Shown one piece after another: positions 41,821 to 49,934 of a stretch of DNA of 59,718 bases. The notes beneath the pieces were generated by a model that saw only the letters and a program-made list of their open reading frames with translations, was not told where the DNA came from and made no database searches. Numbering within the stretch: the stretch's first letter is position 1; each line of letters starts with the position of its first letter. Position numbers and translations under genes: made by a program. This DNA is from UBA8190 sp003453695 (GTDB taxonomy: Bacteria; Actinomycetota; Acidimicrobiia; Acidimicrobiales; UBA8190): positions 1-59,718 of the forward strand of contig DAIRBY010000019.1 of the NCBI GenBank assembly GCA_036796975.1, given 5' to 3'.

Positions 41821-42405
<585 letters not shown>

Positions 42406-42411
42406 ATCGAC

Positions 42412-42417
42412 AGGGTA
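42412..42417 (-). promoter_or_regulatory. -10 box TACCCT of the trpG-like gene
   Basis: On the minus strand TACCCT ends 6 nt before the GTG start at 42405; no ribosome site between. It is back to back with the crgA -10 box about 50 bp away. Confidence 0.4.
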
Positions 42418-42465
42418 GTGGTGTGGCCGCTCGTGCCCCGTGGACTGCGTGGCGGCCCCGTGACG

Positions 42466-42471
42466 TAACCT
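42466..42471 (+). promoter_or_regulatory. -10 box TAACCT of crgA
   Basis: TAACCT ends 8 nt before the crgA ATG at 42480. GGGGCCC between is not a convincing ribosome site at that distance, so a leaderless start is likely. Confidence 0.4.
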
Positions 42472-42479
42472 CGGGGCCC

Positions 42480-42776
42480 ATGTCGCCGGCGTCGAAGCAA
42501 GGACCGGGCCGAGCCACCCGCAAGGGGCGTTCGTCCGGTCGCACCACCGGTCGGGGGACGGCCACCAGCGGCCGCTACACCCCGCCCATCCCGCGCAGCA
42601 AGAAGGTGAGCCCGAAGTGGATGGGCCCGCTCATCCTCGGCCTGCTCGTCCTCGGGACGCTCATGATCGTCCTCAACTACTTCGACGTGCTGCCGGCCAG
42701 TCCCACCAACTGGTACCTGCTCGGCGGCATCGTGATGATCGCCTGCGGGTTCGTGGTGGCGACCCAGTACCACTGA
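42480..42776 (+). CDS. crgA: CrgA cell division protein
   Basis: 98 residues from ATG at 42480. A basic, Ser/Thr/Gly-rich N-terminus is followed by RYTPPIPRSKKVSPKWMGPL, typical for CrgA, then two membrane helices (LILGLLVLGTLMIVLNYF and WYLLGGIVMIACGFVVATQ) joined by a short NYFDVLP...NWYL loop. CrgA helps place FtsZ/PBP complexes at division and is a neighbour of pknB and trpG in mycobacteria and streptomycetes, as here. Confidence 0.93.
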   Translation: MSPASKQGPGRATRKGRSSGRTTGRGTATSGRYTPPIPRSKKVSPKWMGPLILGLLVLGTLMIVLNYFDVLPASPTNWYLLGGIVMIACGFVVATQYH

Positions 42777-42799
42777 GCCAGACGGAGAGGGAGGAAGCC

Positions 42800-43162
42800 G
42801 TGCAGCCACTCGGGGTCCACCATGTGTCGATCAACGTGGACGACGTCGACGCCGCGGTCTCCTTCTACACCGACGTCCTCGGGTTCCGGGTCCGTGACGA
42901 CCGCCCCGAGTTCGGATTCGGCGGGGCGTGGCTGGACGTGGGCGGCCAGCAGGTCCACCTCATCGCCGGGTCGGTGCCCGACGCCAAGGGCCAGCACTTC
43001 GCCGTGCAGGTCGACACCCTCGACGAGATCGTCGCCGACTTGCGCCGGCGGGGCATCACCGTGAGCGACCCGGTGCCCGTGGGGCGCAGCCGGCAGGCCT
43101 TCTTGGACGACCCGGCCGGCAACGCCATCGAGCTCCACGAGGTGGGCACGGCGCCCCGCTGA
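42800..43162 (+). CDS. VOC-superfamily (glyoxalase/dioxygenase-like) protein
   Basis: 120 residues from GTG at 42800 with GGGAGG 5 nt upstream. One VOC unit of two beta-alpha-beta-beta-beta motifs: LGVHHVSINVDDVDAAVSFYTDVLGF at the start, and SRQAFLDDPAGNAIELHEV at the end. His and Glu at the expected metal positions (HHV, VHLIAG, IELHE). Substrate unknown; such small proteins include glyoxalases, epimerases and resistance proteins. It follows crgA by 23 nt and is convergent with the thiolase gene. Confidence 0.85.
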   Translation: MQPLGVHHVSINVDDVDAAVSFYTDVLGFRVRDDRPEFGFGGAWLDVGGQQVHLIAGSVPDAKGQHFAVQVDTLDEIVADLRRRGITVSDPVPVGRSRQAFLDDPAGNAIELHEVGTAPR

Positions 43163-43173
43163 CCGAAACCCGA

Positions 43174-44352
43174 TCAGCCCAGGCGCTCGATGATGGTGGC
43201 GTTGGCCATGCCACCGCCCTCGCACATCGTCTGCAGGCCGTAGCGCCCGCCCGTGCGCTCGAGCTCGTACACCAGTGTCGCCATGAGCTTGGCGCCGGAG
43301 GCGCCGAGCGGATGGCCGAGGGCGATGGCGCCGCCGTTCACGTTGACCTTGGCCATGTCGGGGTGGAGCTCCTTCTCCCATGCCAGGACCACCGAGGCGA
43401 AGGCCTCGTTGATCTCCACCAGGTCGATGTCCTCCATGGTGAGCTTGGACCGCTCGAGGATCGACCGCGTTGCCGGGATGGGCCCGGTGAGCATCGTCAC
43501 CGGGTCGACGCCGGCCAGGGCGAAGGTGTGGAAGCGGGCCAGGGGGGTGAGCCCGAGCGCCGAGGCCTTCTCCTCGCTCATGATGAGCACCGCCGAGGCG
43601 CCGTCGGTGATCTGCGAAGAGTTGCCGGCCGTCACCTTGCCGTCGGGCTTGAAGGCGGGCTTCAGGTTGGCGAGCACTTCGACGGTGGTGTCGGGACGGA
43701 TGCCCTCGTCGACGGCGAGGGTGTCATCGGTCACCTGGCCCTCGTCGTCCTTCACCGAGAGGGGGACGATCTCCTTCTCGAAGCGCCCCTCGGTTGTGGC
43801 CTGGGCGGCCAGCTGCTGGCTCTTGGCCCCGAAGGCGTCGAGCTCCTCACGTGACAGGTCCCACTGGTCGGCGATCATCTCGGCGGAGATGCCCTGGGAC
43901 ACGAGGCCGCCCCGCTCGGCGTACCGGCTCATCATGGTGGGGCCGAAGGGGAAGCCCAGGTCGCGCACCACCGACGAGCCCATCGGTGTGTGGGTCATGT
44001 GCTCGACGCCCGCCGCGATGACCACGTCGTAGGCGCCGGCGATCACCCCCTGGGCGGCGAAGTGCAGCGCTTGCTGGGAGGACCCGCACTGGCGGTCGAG
44101 CGTGGTGGCGGGGACCGACTCGGGGAAGCCGGCGGCGAGCACGGCGTTGCGGCCGATGTTGAGGGCCTGCTCGCCCACCTGCATGACGCAGCCCACCACC
44201 ACGTCGTCGACGAGGGCGGGGTCGAGGTCGTTGCGCTGTACCAGTGCCTTCAGCGGCTCGGCGGCCAGGTCGACGGCATGCCAGCCCCGGAGCTTCCCGT
44301 TTCGCTTCCCGCCGGGGGTGCGGACGGCATCGACGATCACGGCGCTGGTCAT
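43174..44352 (-). CDS. Thiolase (acetyl-CoA acetyltransferase, FadA-like)
   Basis: 392 residues from ATG at 44352 (GAGAGGAGCG upstream). Catalytic residues: Cys89 (LDRQCGSSQQ), His347 (AIALGHPLGASG) and Cys377 (QTMCEGGGM). It cleaves 3-ketoacyl-CoA to acetyl-CoA or condenses two acetyl-CoA. The presence of VEHMTHTPMGS and NEAFA motifs fits the degradative thiolase group. Single gene, divergent from a PaaI-type thioesterase; two palindromes between them suggest a shared repressor, perhaps of the TetR/fatty-acid type. Confidence 0.93.
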   Translation of the reverse strand: MTSAVIVDAVRTPGGKRNGKLRGWHAVDLAAEPLKALVQRNDLDPALVDDVVVGCVMQVGEQALNIGRNAVLAAGFPESVPATTLDRQCGSSQQALHFAAQGVIAGAYDVVIAAGVEHMTHTPMGSSVVRDLGFPFGPTMMSRYAERGGLVSQGISAEMIADQWDLSREELDAFGAKSQQLAAQATTEGRFEKEIVPLSVKDDEGQVTDDTLAVDEGIRPDTTVEVLANLKPAFKPDGKVTAGNSSQITDGASAVLIMSEEKASALGLTPLARFHTFALAGVDPVTMLTGPIPATRSILERSKLTMEDIDLVEINEAFASVVLAWEKELHPDMAKVNVNGGAIALGHPLGASGAKLMATLVYELERTGGRYGLQTMCEGGGMANATIIERLG

Positions 44353-44404
44353 GGGTGCGCTCCTCTCTCGGGCCGGGTGCCCCGGACGTTCGCCTGTGGC
44401 CCCG

Positions 44405-44437
44405 GGTCGGTCCCGACCGAAACTGACTGATCGGTCA
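44405..44437. promoter_or_regulatory. Two palindromes in the thiolase/thioesterase divergent region
   Basis: Site A 44405-44418: GGTCGG, TC, CCGACC (perfect). Site B 44424-44437: TGAC-N6-GTCA (TGACTGATCGGTCA), of the kind bound by TetR-family repressors of acyl-CoA genes. Read on the minus strand, site B is preceded by a T that makes TTGACC, a -35-like hexamer for the thiolase gene. Confidence 0.45.
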
Positions 44438-44509
44438 AGATTCTGTCGAACCGGAGCGTACCGGGTCAACTGGGCCGGTCAGGCCCCCGGTGGGCGCACA
44501 GCCGAGCGG

Positions 44510-44515
44510 TACCGT
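44510..44515 (+). promoter_or_regulatory. -10 box TACCGT of the PaaI-like gene
   Basis: TACCGT ends 6 nt before the GTG at 44522, without a ribosome site: leaderless pattern. Confidence 0.4.
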
Positions 44516-44521
44516 TGCGCC

Positions 44522-44965
44522 GTGGCCAGGCCGAAGGACATGGACCGCTGGCTCGGGGACGGCGGCATGGAGGTCATCGGCCTGGTGGGCGCCGCCTTGG
44601 AGGCCTACGGGGTCGACGGCGAGGACCTGGGATGGGTCACCGGGGCGTGGACCCCCACCCGTCTGGCCTGCAACCCGCACGGGACGGCCCAGGCGGGGAT
44701 CCACTCCCTCGTGCTCGACGCCTGCATGAACTTCGCCATCAACGCCGCCTTGGTGGGCAAGGACCGGACCCGCGGCACCCTCGAGATGAAGACCGAGACC
44801 ATGCGCCCGGCGTCGCAGGGTCACGTCTACACACTCCGGGGCGAGGTGGTGCGCATGGCCAGGCAGGTGGCCTATGCCGAGGCCACGGTGCGCGGCGCCG
44901 ACGACAAGATCGTGAGCCGGGCCACCGGCACATTCATGTTGCACCGCCATTCCGAAGACGGCTGA
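44522..44965 (+). CDS. PaaI-type hotdog thioesterase
   Basis: 147 residues from GTG at 44522. Single hotdog domain: CNPHGTAQAGIHSLVLDACMNFAINAAL (the catalytic Asp region on the long helix), TLEMKTETMRPASQGHVYTLRGEVVRMARQVAYAEATV and a final strand ATGTFML. It hydrolyses acyl- or phenylacyl-CoA. Divergent from the thiolase and probably under the same repressor. Confidence 0.87.
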   Translation: MARPKDMDRWLGDGGMEVIGLVGAALEAYGVDGEDLGWVTGAWTPTRLACNPHGTAQAGIHSLVLDACMNFAINAALVGKDRTRGTLEMKTETMRPASQGHVYTLRGEVVRMARQVAYAEATVRGADDKIVSRATGTFMLHRHSEDG

Positions 44966-44970
44966 TCACG

Positions 44971-45741
44971 GTGGTGGTGCCCAGCGCACCTCCGCGGCGA
45001 GGCGTCGTGTCGCTCGGTCTGGCCGTGCCCGCCCCCGGGCCGGGTACGTGCGTCCGCTGTCACGGCCCGGCGCGAGGCGCCCGCTCCGAATGTTGGTGTT
45101 GCCGCCAGGTGGGCGCTCGGCTCGGCACCGACGACGGCGGGCCGCCGGTCGTGCCCTTGGCCTTGTGCCGGCCCGGTGACGAGCTGCACAGCGCCCTGCG
45201 CCGGTACAAGGACGGCCCGGCGGTGACGGCGCGGCGGCACTTCGCCTGCCTGCTCGCCGAGATGCTCGCCGCATTCCTCCAAGAACACCGCTCGTGCCTG
45301 CACGGCGCGGTGGGGACGTGGGAAGCGGTCGCCGTGGTCCCTTCCTCGCGGCGCGGCAGCGAAGCGGGGGCGTGTCCGCGTCCCTTCGACGCCGTGGTGG
45401 CGGGTGTCGATGCGCTGGCGACGCTTCCGAGGGTCGCTCTCGGGCGGGGGTCGTCGGTCGCCGGGCACCTCCACCCCGCCGCCGACGCCTTCGTGGCGGG
45501 CGGCCCGCTCGTCGGCACAAGGGTGCTGCTCGTGGACGACACCTGGGTGACCGGGGCCCGGGCCCGCAGCGCCGTCACGGCGCTGAGCGCGGCCGGCGCC
45601 GCGGTGGCGGCCGTCCTCGTGATCGGGCGCTGCGTCGATCCGTCCGCCTCGCCGGACCGGGCCCGATGGTGGGAGGCCCAGCGAGCCGCCACCACGGCGC
45701 CAGGGGATCGGTGCTGTCTTGCCGGCTGCCCGGTGGGGTGA
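44971..45741 (+). CDS. ComF-like phosphoribosyltransferase with zinc ribbon
   Basis: About 256 residues if started at the GTG triplet at 44971-44979 (three consecutive GTGs; a later GTG in VVSLGLAVP is also possible, and no ribosome site decides). N-terminal CVRCHGPARGARSECWCC is a zinc-ribbon-like four-cysteine knot, then LHSALRRYKDGP as in ComF, and the PRPP-binding loop VLLVDDTWVTGARARSAV. In naturally competent bacteria ComF supports DNA uptake; in others the homologue is uncharacterised. It starts a few bases after the thioesterase stop. Confidence 0.78.
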   Translation: MVVPSAPPRRGVVSLGLAVPAPGPGTCVRCHGPARGARSECWCCRQVGARLGTDDGGPPVVPLALCRPGDELHSALRRYKDGPAVTARRHFACLLAEMLAAFLQEHRSCLHGAVGTWEAVAVVPSSRRGSEAGACPRPFDAVVAGVDALATLPRVALGRGSSVAGHLHPAADAFVAGGPLVGTRVLLVDDTWVTGARARSAVTALSAAGAAVAAVLVIGRCVDPSASPDRARWWEAQRAATTAPGDRCCLAGCPVG

Positions 45742-45798
45742 GCCTGTGTCGCCGGCGAGCAGGTGTGGTCCAATGCCCGAGTCGAGGAGGAGGTGTGC

Positions 45799-46635
45799 GT
45801 GCGATTCGGCGTGGCGCTTGGGAGGATGCACCCGAGCATGTTCGAAGCGGCGGTCGAGGCGGCCGACGAGCTCGGCTTCGAGTCGGTGTGGTTCCCCGAG
45901 CACCTGGTGCTGCCCGTGGCGATGGCCGGCTCGCCGTTCGCCGGCGCCGATCACCCTCCGGTTCCGCCCTCGACGCCTGTCTACGACGTCTTCGCCTACC
46001 TCTCCTTTCTGGCGGGCCGTACCCACAGGGTCCGCCTCGGGACCCACGTCTACAACTTGGCCCTGCGCCATCCCTTCGTGGCGGCGCGGGCCGTGCAGAC
46101 CGCCGACGTCGTGTCTGGGGGACGGCTCGAGCTCGGCGTGGGCGCCGGCTGGCTCCGGGCTGAGTGGGAGGCAGTGGGTCTCGACTTCGCCACCCGGGGC
46201 GACCGCCTCGACGAGGCGCTCGAGGTGTGCGTGTCGCTGTGGACCGACGAGCGCGTGGCGCACGACGGCCGCTTCTTCTCCTTCGACGAGGTCATGTTCG
46301 AGCCCAAGCCGGTGCAGCGCCCCCACCCGCCCGTGAGCATCGGCGGCGAGTCCCCGGCGGCGTTGCGCCGCGCCGCCCGCCACGACGGGTGGATCGGCCT
46401 CGACCACACGCCGGGGTCGGTCCTCGCTCCCGTCGAGACGCTGCTGGCCCTGCGGGCCGCGTCAGGCAGGGGCGACCACCCGTTCACCGTCACGGTGGGG
46501 GGCCGGGTCGAAGCGCCTGAGGAAGTGGAGCGATTCGCCACCGCCGGGGTGGACCGTCTGATCGTGAGCCCGTGGGGCCGCACCCGCGACGTACCGGCCG
46601 CCCTCGAGCTGTTCGCCACCCGCTTCCTGACCTGA
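45799..46635 (+). CDS. Luciferase-like (LLM class) flavin- or F420-dependent oxidoreductase
   Basis: 278 residues from GTG at 45799, behind GAGGAGGAGG. TIM-barrel luciferase pattern: FESVWFPEHLVLP, VYDVFAYLSFLAGRTHRVRLGTHV, RAVQTADVVSGGRLELGVGAGWL, then RPHPPVSIGGESPAALRRAARHDGWI. This is the form often found in F420-using actinobacteria. The substrate cannot be told. Lies between the phosphoribosyltransferase and MarR genes, same strand. Confidence 0.87.
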   Translation: MRFGVALGRMHPSMFEAAVEAADELGFESVWFPEHLVLPVAMAGSPFAGADHPPVPPSTPVYDVFAYLSFLAGRTHRVRLGTHVYNLALRHPFVAARAVQTADVVSGGRLELGVGAGWLRAEWEAVGLDFATRGDRLDEALEVCVSLWTDERVAHDGRFFSFDEVMFEPKPVQRPHPPVSIGGESPAALRRAARHDGWIGLDHTPGSVLAPVETLLALRAASGRGDHPFTVTVGGRVEAPEEVERFATAGVDRLIVSPWGRTRDVPAALELFATRFLT

Positions 46636-46668
46636 GACCGTCGCTGGCCGAGCGGCCGGGCGCCCCGA

Positions 46669-46674
46669 TATACT
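46669..46674 (+). promoter_or_regulatory. -10 box TATACT of the marR-MFS operon
   Basis: TATACT lies directly upstream of a palindrome and 16 nt before the ATG at 46691; transcription should begin inside the palindrome, giving a leader of about 10 nt without a ribosome site. Confidence 0.55.
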
Positions 46675-46689
46675 TGCTTGCACCAAGCA
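46675..46689. promoter_or_regulatory. MarR operator: perfect palindrome TGCTTG-CAC-CAAGCA
   Basis: A 15-bp perfect inverted repeat placed between the -10 box and the start codon (it ends 1 nt before the ATG). TTGCTTG/CAAGCAA-type sites are known for actinobacterial MarR/HTH repressors. Position implies strict autorepression of marR and the downstream exporter. Confidence 0.65.
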
Positions 46690-46690
46690 G

Positions 46691-47227
46691 ATGACGACCA
46701 CGCCCTCTCCCACCACCCGGATCCAGCGGGACAAGGCGCCCGGGGGCTCCGCTACTGCCAAGTCCGCAGCGGCGCGCCGCGACGCCGTGCTCGACCGTCT
46801 GGAGCAGTCCCTCACCGAAGTGGGGCGGGCCATGTTGCGCATGGGGATCCCCCCCGAAGCGCTGGCCGAAGGCGAGCACGTCGACCGGTCGGGCTACTGG
46901 GCCATGGTCAGGCTGGACGAGGCGAGAGGTGGCGTGCGTCTCTCGGATCTGGCGTCCAGTCTCGAGCTCGACCTGTCCACGGTGAGCCGGCAGGTGCGCA
47001 ACCTGGTGGAGGCCGGGCTGGTCGACAGGGATGCGGATCCTGACGACGGCCGGGCGGCACTGCTCACCTTGAGCGCCCGAGGCCGCGACGTGCTCGACGC
47101 GGTGCGGGCGGCCCGGCGTCAGGTACTCGGCCAGACCTTGTGCGGCTGGACGGCGACGGACCGCGACGCCCTCGTACGCGCCCTCGGCCGGTTGGCGGAC
47201 GATCTGCACCTCGGAACGGAACGATGA
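46691..47227 (+). CDS. MarR-family repressor of the downstream drug exporter
   Basis: 178 residues from ATG at 46691. A basic N-terminal tail of about 30 residues precedes the winged-helix domain: GYWAMVRLDEARGGVRLSDLASSLELDLSTVSRQVRNLVEAGLV and wing RDADPDDGRAALLTLS with the conserved D-x-R. It overlaps the MFS start (ATGA) and is preceded by a perfect palindrome at +1. Classic emr/mar-type self-repressed efflux operon. Ligand unknown. Confidence 0.9.
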   Translation: MTTTPSPTTRIQRDKAPGGSATAKSAAARRDAVLDRLEQSLTEVGRAMLRMGIPPEALAEGEHVDRSGYWAMVRLDEARGGVRLSDLASSLELDLSTVSRQVRNLVEAGLVDRDADPDDGRAALLTLSARGRDVLDAVRAARRQVLGQTLCGWTATDRDALVRALGRLADDLHLGTER

Positions 47228-48843
47228 CCGAGACCCGATCCGGGCAGGCGCTCAGCCATCGCCAGGTCATGATCGTGTTCAGCGGGCTCATGCTCGGCAT
47301 GCTGCTCGCCGCCCTCGACCAGACCATCGTCGCCACGGCTCTGCCCACCATCGTGGCGTCGCTCCATGGGGAGGAGCACCTGTCGTGGGTGGTGTCGGCC
47401 TACCTCCTCACTGCCACGGTAACGACTCCGCTGTACGGCAAGGTGTCCGACCTCATCGGGCGCAAGGTGGTGTTCCAGTTCGCCATCGTGGTCTTCCTGG
47501 TGGGCTCGGTGCTCTCGGGCATGTCGCAGAACATGACCGAGCTCATCCTGTTCCGGGCGGTGCAGGGCATGGGTGCCGGGGGGCTCATCGCCTTGGCCAT
47601 GGCCATCGTCGGCGACATCGTGTCCCCGCGCCAGCGCGGCCGCTACCAGGGATATTTCGGAGCAGTGTTCGCCGTCGCCAGCATCATGGGGCCGTTGGCA
47701 GGCGGCTTGTTCACCGAGCACGTGAGCTGGCGGTGGGTGTTCTACGTGAACGTGCCTATCGGGCTCGTGGCCTTGGCGGTCACCTCGGTGGTCCTGCGGC
47801 TCCCCTTCCGGCGCCTGCCCCATCGCATCGACTGGCTGGGGGCCCTGTTGCTCGTGGGGGGAGCCAGCACCCTGCTCCTGGTGACGGTGTGGGGTGGTTC
47901 GCAGTACGCCTGGAGCTCGCCCGTCATCGTCGGGCTCGCCCTCGGGGGCCTGGCCCTCGTGGGCGCGCTCGTGTGGTGGGAGCGCCGGGCGTCGGAGCCC
48001 CTGTTGCCGCCGAGGCTCTTTCGCTCCGACATCTTCAACGTGTCGGGCGGGCTGTCGTTCCTCCAAGCCATGGCCATGTTCGGCGCCGTGATCTTCCTGC
48101 CCTTCTACCTCCAGATCGCCCATGGCGTGAGCCCGACCGTGTCGGGCCTGCTCCTCACCCCGCTCATGGCCGGGATGCTCACCATGTCGATCGTGAGCGG
48201 ACGGATGATCAGCCGAACCGGCCACTACCGGCCCTATCCGATCGCCGGCACGGCGGTCATGGTCCTCGGCATGGGGTTGCTCGTGTTCCTGCGGGCCAAC
48301 ACCTCCTACGTGCTGCTCAGCGTCGACCTGGCTCTCCTCGGTGCCGGCATGGGGCTGGTCATGCAGAACACCGTGCTCGCCACCCAGAACGCCGTCGACG
48401 CGGCCGACATGGGCACGGCCACCGGTGCCCTCACCTTCTTCCGTTCGTTGGGTGGGGCATTCGGCACGGCGTTCTTCGGCGCCATCTTCGTGAACCGGCT
48501 CAACGTCTGGCTGCCGCGCCTGTTGCCGCCCGGCTTTCGCTCCAGCACGCACGTGCATGCGACCGCAGGTGGCTTCAACGTCTCGCCCCAGGACATCGCC
48601 AAATTGCCCCCGCCGGTGCGCGGTGCCATCACGGGCGCCATGGTCCACGCCATGGACACCATGTTCCTGGTCGCCGTGCCCTTGGCCGCCCTCACCTTCG
48701 TGCTGGCCCTCCTTCTCCGCCAGGTCCGTCTGCGCGACGACTCCGGGCTCTTCGATCCATCCCGCCGCGCCACCGCAGAGGTCGTCTCCGCCGACGTCGT
48801 CTCGGCCGAGGTGGGGGTGCTGTCGCCCGTCGTCGAGGCCTGA
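47224..48843 (+). CDS. MFS drug exporter, DHA2 (EmrB/QacA) family
   Basis: 539 residues from ATG at 47224 (ATGA overlap with marR). Fourteen helices; signature LAALDQTIVATALPTIVASL, KVSDLIGRKVVFQ (motif A), RAVQGMGAGGLIALAMAIVGDIV and GPLAGGLFTEHVSWRWVFYVNVPIG (motif C). An external loop near residue 445-470 (RSSTHVHATAGGFNVSPQDI) precedes the last helices. Proton-driven export of lipophilic drugs is the family role. Unrelated in regulation to the other DHA2 pump at 34482. Confidence 0.92.
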   Translation: MTETRSGQALSHRQVMIVFSGLMLGMLLAALDQTIVATALPTIVASLHGEEHLSWVVSAYLLTATVTTPLYGKVSDLIGRKVVFQFAIVVFLVGSVLSGMSQNMTELILFRAVQGMGAGGLIALAMAIVGDIVSPRQRGRYQGYFGAVFAVASIMGPLAGGLFTEHVSWRWVFYVNVPIGLVALAVTSVVLRLPFRRLPHRIDWLGALLLVGGASTLLLVTVWGGSQYAWSSPVIVGLALGGLALVGALVWWERRASEPLLPPRLFRSDIFNVSGGLSFLQAMAMFGAVIFLPFYLQIAHGVSPTVSGLLLTPLMAGMLTMSIVSGRMISRTGHYRPYPIAGTAVMVLGMGLLVFLRANTSYVLLSVDLALLGAGMGLVMQNTVLATQNAVDAADMGTATGALTFFRSLGGAFGTAFFGAIFVNRLNVWLPRLLPPGFRSSTHVHATAGGFNVSPQDIAKLPPPVRGAITGAMVHAMDTMFLVAVPLAALTFVLALLLRQVRLRDDSGLFDPSRRATAEVVSADVVSAEVGVLSPVVEA

Positions 48844-48875
48844 GGGACGGCGAAGGGCCGGGGCCCGAGTTCGAT

Positions 48876-49541
48876 CTAGGCCGAGCGCAGCCGGGGACGC
48901 CGCCAGCGCGGCCGCGGCTCGTGCCACAGGACGTTGCGCCCGGCGCCGTCCTCCGCTCCCACCACGTCGCCGTCTTCCAGCACGAGGACTCGGTCGGCCA
49001 GCGCCCGGCACACCGAGAGGTCGCGGCTGGCCAGCACGACCGCAGCACGGGCTTCCCGGCGCAGCCGCCCGACGAGCTCGATGATCCGGTCCCGCACGGC
49101 GTCGGTGAGGCCGAAGAACGGCTCGTCCAACAACACGACGTCGGCGCGGTTGGCCAGCGCCCGCGCCACCTGAATGCGCTGGCGCATGCCCGCCACCGGC
49201 ACGGTGAGGACGCGTCCGTCCGTCACCGCCGAGGGAGCGGCGTCCTCCGGTTTCACGCCGTCGGCGGTCGGGGGGTGGACGAGCTCGATACGCCCCGCTC
49301 GTAGCCGTCGCCGTTCCTCGGGGCTGCACAGGGTGGTGTCGTTCCCGATGAGCAGCACCGAACCGGCACTGGGGGGGAAGTCGAGGCCCACGCAGCGCAG
49401 CAGCCGAGACTTGCCGGCTCCGGCGCCGCCGGCGATGGCGAGCAGTTCCCCCGGTTCGACGGTGAAGCTCACCCCCCGGAGGGAGGCGCCTGTCCCTTCG
49501 CCCACCCAGAGCTCTCGGACCTCGAGAATCGGCTTCACCAT
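48876..49541 (-). CDS. Orphan ABC ATPase with degenerate signature motif
   Basis: 221 residues from ATG at 49541. Walker A GGAGAGKS (38-45) and Walker B DVVLLDEPFFGLTD are intact, and LASRDLSVCRALADRVLVLEDGDVV replaces the usual switch-histidine region (serine-arginine instead of a His). The signature is VAGMRQRIQVARAL rather than LSGGQ. No permease is next to it: the left neighbour is a convergent MFS gene and the right one a divergent histidine kinase. It might serve a permease elsewhere, or be a non-transport ATPase. It could also be a LolD/FtsE-like protein, whose size it shares. Confidence 0.8.
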   Translation of the reverse strand: MVKPILEVRELWVGEGTGASLRGVSFTVEPGELLAIAGGAGAGKSRLLRCVGLDFPPSAGSVLLIGNDTTLCSPEERRRLRAGRIELVHPPTADGVKPEDAAPSAVTDGRVLTVPVAGMRQRIQVARALANRADVVLLDEPFFGLTDAVRDRIIELVGRLRREARAAVVLASRDLSVCRALADRVLVLEDGDVVGAEDGAGRNVLWHEPRPRWRRPRLRSA

Positions 49542-49934
49542 GGTCGTCGCACCGCCATCGGCGCCGCTCCCGGCTTCGTCGCCCGCTTTCCGTCTACTGT
49601 CCGTTGGCACGGTACGGGTCACGGGTGAACCGATGGCAACGTGGCGGTGTCCTCCTGACGAATTCATCGCTATCCGGACGGATCCCTGGAGTGTTGGCCA
49701 CTTCTTGTGGCGTAGCGGCGCAAGTTCGTCACACTCCGTGGTGACCGGGGGCAGGGGTTCGGCGGGAGGCTTCTGACGTTTTCCCTGGTCGGACGAGTGG
49801 AGGGGGCGACTGTGTTGGGGAGAGATTGTGCGTTTCGTCATAGAGCGTTTGACTTAGCGCTCTTCGTGATGTGCAATGAGTAGACGCTGGAGGGGGTTGT
49901 CACTGGCGGGGCGACAGTGGACGGGGGGAGCCCC
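49542..49934. other. Divergent intergenic region without a gene
   Basis: About 390 bases between the orphan ATPase and the histidine kinase. It is locally less GC-rich near 49780-49880, has several G-runs, and carries the kinase promoter candidate at 49849-49877. No open frame here has convincing coding character. Confidence 0.55.
49842..49877 (+). promoter_or_regulatory. Candidate promoter and inverted repeat before the histidine kinase
   Basis: TTGACT (49849-49854), 17-nt spacer, TGCAAT (49872-49877). The -35 hexamer lies in the 10-nt loop of an inverted repeat AGAGCG (49842-49847) / CGCTCT (49858-49863), a possible regulator site. Confidence 0.45.
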
